From: an uncultured bacterium
GTDB lineage: Bacteria > Verrucomicrobiota > Lentisphaeria > Oligosphaerales > Oligosphaeraceae
Direction of reading: 5' to 3'
Assembly (NCBI GenBank): GCA_902783355.1
Contig: CACZQQ010000065.1
Coordinates: forward strand, 1-8,138
Length of the DNA: 8,138 nucleotides
Shown here: positions 5,666 to 8,138 of the stretch, piece after piece
How positions within the stretch are numbered: the first letter of the stretch is position 1
How the letters are laid out: each line of letters starts with the position of its first letter
Translations under genes and position numbers: made by a program
Notes under the pieces: model-generated
What the model saw: only the letters and a program-made list of their open reading frames with translations
What the model was told of the DNA's origin: nothing
The model's database searches: none

Positions 5666-7762
5666 ATGTCCATTCAATTGCTTAGCCGGACCTGCGTCGG
5701 CGACACCGCTGTACATTATGTATTAAATGACATGACGGGCATGGTGGAGCTCGTCCTCCTGCCCGCAGATGTCCCGCTGACGCTGCCGGAGGAGAGCGAG
5801 CGGCTTGTGCCGCCGGCCTTCGTCCATCTGGCGGGGGACGCGTCCGCCTCCGGCTACGCGGCCGGCCGCACGATGGGCTACAGCGGCGCCAGCGACGCCT
5901 TCCGCTACCACTCGCAGACGGCCGAGGCGCACTGCATCAAGACGCAACTTGTTTATTCTAAAGGAGTTATATTAACACATGAATTGTCGTGGGAGGGCGA
6001 CTATCCCGCCTTCCGTTCGCGCTGCATCTTGACCAACGCCTCCACCTCCGCGCGCATCGTGGAGCATCTGGAGAGCTTCAACCTGGGCGGCATTGGCCGC
6101 GCCCTCGACGACGACGCCTTCGGGCGGCTGCGCCTGCACCGTTTCCGCAGCACATGGTGCAACGAGGCGCTGCATGAATGCACGGAGGCGGTTGCGTGGC
6201 AACTGGAGCGCTACAACTATACGACGCGCTCCGAACGCTACGGCCAGGTCGGCACGCACCCCGTGCGCGGCTTCCATCCCTTCGGCGCCGTGGAGGACGC
6301 CACACGCGGCATCGTGTGGGGCGCGCAGCTGGCGTGGAGCGGCTCGTGGCAGATGGAGTTCTCCAACAAGAACTCGCGCGGCCTCACCTTCGGCGGCGGC
6401 CTCGCCGACTTCGAGTTCGGCCATTGGGCGAAAAGCCTCAAGCCAGGCGAAAGCATGGAGACGCCGACGGCCTTCGTCGCCTGCGTCCGCGGCGGCTTCG
6501 ACGCGCTCTGCGCGCGCCTCGTGCGCGCCGTGGAGGCCACCCTGCCCGTCGTCGCAGGCGAGGAGGAGCTGCCTGTCGTCTGCAACGAATGGCAGACCGG
6601 CCACGAGAACCCCACGGAGGAGCTGATGCGCAAGCTGGCGGACTGCGTCGGCGGCTTGCCGGGCATGCGCTATCTTGTCATGGACGCGGGCTGGTACAAG
6701 CCGCAGGGCAAATCCGTCTGGGTCGGTCTCGGCGACTGGCAGCCCGACGACGGCCTCTTCCCCAACGGGCTTGCCCCCATGGCCGACTACATCCGCTCGC
6801 GCGGCCTCGTGCCCGGCATCTGGTTCGAGGCGGAGGTCGTCTCAACGTACTCCAAGGCCGCCGTGGAGTACGCGGACGCGCTGCTGCGCCGTCGCGGACA
6901 GCTCATCCATGCGGGCGAGTGCCGCCACTTCTGGGACTTCAACAGCCCGAAGGCGCGCGCCATTCTTGACGAGCGCGTCTGCAACTTCTTGCACAAGAAC
7001 GGATTCGGCTACGTCAAGATCGACTACAATGAGACGGTGGGCGTCGGCTGCGACCATCCCGACTCGCTGGGCGAAGGGCTCCGGCAGCACATCTTCGGCG
7101 TCCACCGCTTCTTCCGTCGGCTGGCGGAGACGAATCCGGGGCTGGTCATCGAGAACTGCGCCAGCGGCGGCCAGCGGCTGGAGCCGGCCATGCTCGCCCT
7201 CACCGCCATGTCCTCCTTCTCGGACGCCAGCGAGCAGCCCAACGCCGCCGCCATCGCCGGCTCCCTCCACCGCCTCATCCCCGCACGCAGCAACCAGATC
7301 TGGGCCGTCCTGAAGAAGGACTACGACGACAGGAAGACCGTCTTCAAGCTCACGACCGCCATGATGGGGCGCGTCTGCCTCTCAGGCGAACTCCTTGAAC
7401 TGACGCCGCGCCAGTGGGAACTGACGGTGGAGGCGCTGCGCTTCTACCGCCGTCTTGTGCCCCTGCTCAAGGAGGGCGATTCGACCTTCACGCCAGCCGT
7501 CTGCGCAAGCCGCAAGAATATCACGGGCGCCCAGAGCCTCCTGCGCGTGCGCCGCGACGGGCGGCAGGCCGCCCTCTATGTCCACGCCTTCGCCACTCCC
7601 CCGGCGGAAATCGCGGTTGCCTTGCCTTCGGGCGAATGGCGCGAGACAGCCCGCTTCCAGCTGGACGGCACCGGCGACTTCGCCATCGGCGGCGGACGCG
7701 CGCTTTTACACAAGCCCGCCGATTTCAGCGGCCACATTCTATTGCTTGAGCGAGCCGATTGA
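5666..7762 (+). CDS. GH36 (melibiase/alpha-galactosidase-type) glycoside hydrolase
   Basis: 698 residues, typical for family GH36, without a signal peptide, so cytoplasmic. An N-terminal beta-sandwich (about 1-290) is followed by the catalytic barrel (about 300-620) and a small C-terminal beta domain. Visible landmarks are VMDAGWY (D340), LGDWQPDDGLFPNGL, VKIDYN with predicted nucleophile D453, ENCASGG (496-502) and SFSDASEQ with predicted acid/base D520. The HRLIPARSNQIWAVL segment and the following GRVCLSGELLEL are typical of a GH36 subgroup that differs from classical WTSD-type alpha-galactosidases, so the sugar may be galactose, N-acetylgalactosamine or another. AAGG 8 bases before the ATG is a modest ribosome site. 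It is the last gene of the operon and would break down small imported oligosaccharides. Oddity: 7 and 13 consecutive A/T-ending codons at 5708-5728 and 5945-5983 in an otherwise strongly GC-ending gene. Confidence 0.9.
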   Translation: MSIQLLSRTCVGDTAVHYVLNDMTGMVELVLLPADVPLTLPEESERLVPPAFVHLAGDASASGYAAGRTMGYSGASDAFRYHSQTAEAHCIKTQLVYSKGVILTHELSWEGDYPAFRSRCILTNASTSARIVEHLESFNLGGIGRALDDDAFGRLRLHRFRSTWCNEALHECTEAVAWQLERYNYTTRSERYGQVGTHPVRGFHPFGAVEDATRGIVWGAQLAWSGSWQMEFSNKNSRGLTFGGGLADFEFGHWAKSLKPGESMETPTAFVACVRGGFDALCARLVRAVEATLPVVAGEEELPVVCNEWQTGHENPTEELMRKLADCVGGLPGMRYLVMDAGWYKPQGKSVWVGLGDWQPDDGLFPNGLAPMADYIRSRGLVPGIWFEAEVVSTYSKAAVEYADALLRRRGQLIHAGECRHFWDFNSPKARAILDERVCNFLHKNGFGYVKIDYNETVGVGCDHPDSLGEGLRQHIFGVHRFFRRLAETNPGLVIENCASGGQRLEPAMLALTAMSSFSDASEQPNAAAIAGSLHRLIPARSNQIWAVLKKDYDDRKTVFKLTTAMMGRVCLSGELLELTPRQWELTVEALRFYRRLVPLLKEGDSTFTPAVCASRKNITGAQSLLRVRRDGRQAALYVHAFATPPAEIAVALPSGEWRETARFQLDGTGDFAIGGGRALLHKPADFSGHILLLERAD

Positions 7763-7784
7763 CGCCTTCGGCGCCTTCGGCGCC
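7763..7784 (+). repeat. Short tandem repeat CGCCTTCGG directly after the GH36 stop
   Basis: The 9-base unit CGCCTTCGG occurs at 7763-7771 and 7772-7780, with a partial third copy CGCC. Each unit can fold on itself around TTC, and the segment 7771-7784 is exactly complementary to 7842-7855. Confidence 0.6.
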
Positions 7785-7874
7785 CGGCGGCTTCTGGAAG
7801 AGCCATTCGGGGCGTTGGGTGCGCAGGGCGAAAAGCCCTGCGGCGCCGAAGGCGCAGAAAAAGCATTTTTCTGC
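7771..7874 (+). terminator. Compound stem-loop region after GH36, probable terminator or 3' end structure
   Basis: Bases 7771-7784 pair perfectly with 7842-7855 (14 bp). Inside lies an 8-bp stem (7822-7829 with 7835-7842) closed by a GAAAA loop. Immediately after, 7854-7862 and 7866-7874 form a 9-bp A/T-rich stem with a GCA loop, ending in the only T-run (7866-7870). The stems overlap, so alternative folds compete. Its position between a long operon and proS supports transcription termination, but the T-run does not directly follow the GC stem as in a textbook Rho-independent site. Confidence 0.5.
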
Positions 7875-7911
7875 ACATGGAATCCGCCAGTACGCCGGAA
7901 AGGGTTTATGT

Positions 7912-7977
7912 TACGCGTATGTTTCGCGTGCCCGCGCGACATGCTTCTTTTTTCGCGCGGGCGTAAGTGTACGCGTA
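7912..7977 (+). repeat. Large imperfect inverted repeat with two TACGCGTA palindromes upstream of proS
   Basis: TACGCGTA occurs at 7912-7919 and 7970-7977 (the latter within the 10-base palindrome GTACGCGTAC). Between them GCCCGCGCG (7930-7938) pairs perfectly with CGCGCGGGC (7954-7962) around a 15-base loop containing TTCTTTTTT. A further 12-base palindrome lies at 7989-8000. The arms could form a leader hairpin, or the two palindromes could be paired operators. I found no convincing -35/-10 pair in 7875-8010. Confidence 0.5.
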
Positions 7978-8012
7978 CGACCCAGCCACGCCGCGCGGCG
8001 CGGCCATTCATT

Positions 8013-8016
8013 GAGG
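8013..8016 (+). promoter_or_regulatory. Ribosome binding site of proS
   Basis: GAGG stands 8 bases before ATG 8025, inside an AT-richer stretch after the GC-rich palindromes, and supports that start. Confidence 0.7.
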
Positions 8017-8024
8017 ATAAGATC

Positions 8025-8138
8025 ATGCGACTCACACAGATGGTGGGGCAGCGCCTCCGCGAGGCACCCCGCGACGCCCTCACCGCCAGCCATATCTTCC
8101 TGGCCCGCGGCGGCTACTGCCGCCCCGTCTCCACCGGC
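8025..8138 (+). CDS. proS: Prolyl-tRNA synthetase, N-terminal 38 residues (truncated by window end)
   Basis: The start MRLTQM..QRLREAPRDA, followed by SHIFLARGGYCRPVSTG, matches the conserved N-terminus of bacterial-type prolyl-tRNA synthetase (commonly MR.S...P...E.P.DA...SH.LM.RAG..R....G). The frame runs unbroken to the window edge, so the rest is not visible. The enzyme charges tRNA-Pro in the cytoplasm. GAGG 8 bases upstream supports the ATG. It is separated from the GH36 operon by a structured region and is probably an independent unit, perhaps controlled through its own leader. The catalytic motifs lie beyond the window, so the class (with or without the editing insertion) cannot be judged. 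Confidence 0.88.
   Translation, partial: MRLTQMVGQRLREAPRDALTASHIFLARGGYCRPVSTG

Noticed and set aside
4052..5716. A 554-codon open frame on the - strand, longer than the gene opposite it.
   Set aside because: Its product is Ala/Gly/Val/His/Arg-rich without recognisable domains, as expected for the antisense shadow of a GC-biased gene. The + strand encodes a signal peptide and clear barrel motifs.
5960..5981. AAAGGAG followed by an ATG at 5979, resembling an internal gene start.
   Set aside because: The frame is out of phase with GH36 and stops after fewer than 20 codons. It is kept only as part of the codon-patch finding.
7875..8024. T-box riboswitch in front of proS.
   Set aside because: I see no recognisable T-box sequence or specifier-loop arrangement, and T-boxes are chiefly known from Gram-positive bacteria.

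Overview
The window looks like a GC-rich member of the Lentisphaerae (Victivallales-like, PVC superphylum). This rests on an N-terminal [23 protein letters not shown] pseudopilin carrying a C-terminal H-X9-DG motif, next to glycoside hydrolases and a GntR/FCD regulator, a combination typical of that group. The assignment is inference from family style, not a database match. All credible genes are on the + strand.

Layout. (1) 2-2105: a tight run holding the 3' end of a type II secretion/type IV pilus inner-membrane protein (GspF/PilC family), an unrecognised membrane protein with a zinc-protease-like HELCH motif, and a GntR/FCD transcriptional regulator. The gaps are 10 and 6 bases. (2) 2106-3161: an AT-rich promoter region and a PhnP-like metallo-beta-lactamase-fold hydrolase. 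A possible 35-codon leader ORF ends in an ATGA overlap with the hydrolase start. (3) 3162-7762: a second promoter with extended -10, a leader of about 135 nt with an inverted repeat at the start of the transcript, then a probable three-gene operon: pseudopilin, secreted TIM-barrel glycosyl-hydrolase-like protein, and cytoplasmic GH36 alpha-galactosidase-type enzyme. (4) 7763-8024: a highly structured non-coding stretch with terminator-like stems, two TACGCGTA palindromes and a strong hairpin. (5) 8025-8138: the first 38 codons of prolyl-tRNA synthetase (proS), cut by the window end.

How they may work together (inference). The pseudopilin and secreted barrel protein probably act at or outside the cell surface, and GH36 acts on imported galactosides or related oligosaccharides. 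The GspF-type protein belongs to the machinery that handles pilins and secretion. The regulator may control the neighbouring transcription units, because the two clear promoters share both a -35 region and the first transcribed bases.

I found no CRISPR array, insertion sequence, tRNA or rRNA. The most interesting leads are the HExxH membrane protein fused into a secretion gene cluster, the pseudopilin-plus-CAZyme operon, the shared promoter module, the clusters of A/T-ending codons inside the GC-rich GH36 gene, and the structured leader in front of proS.
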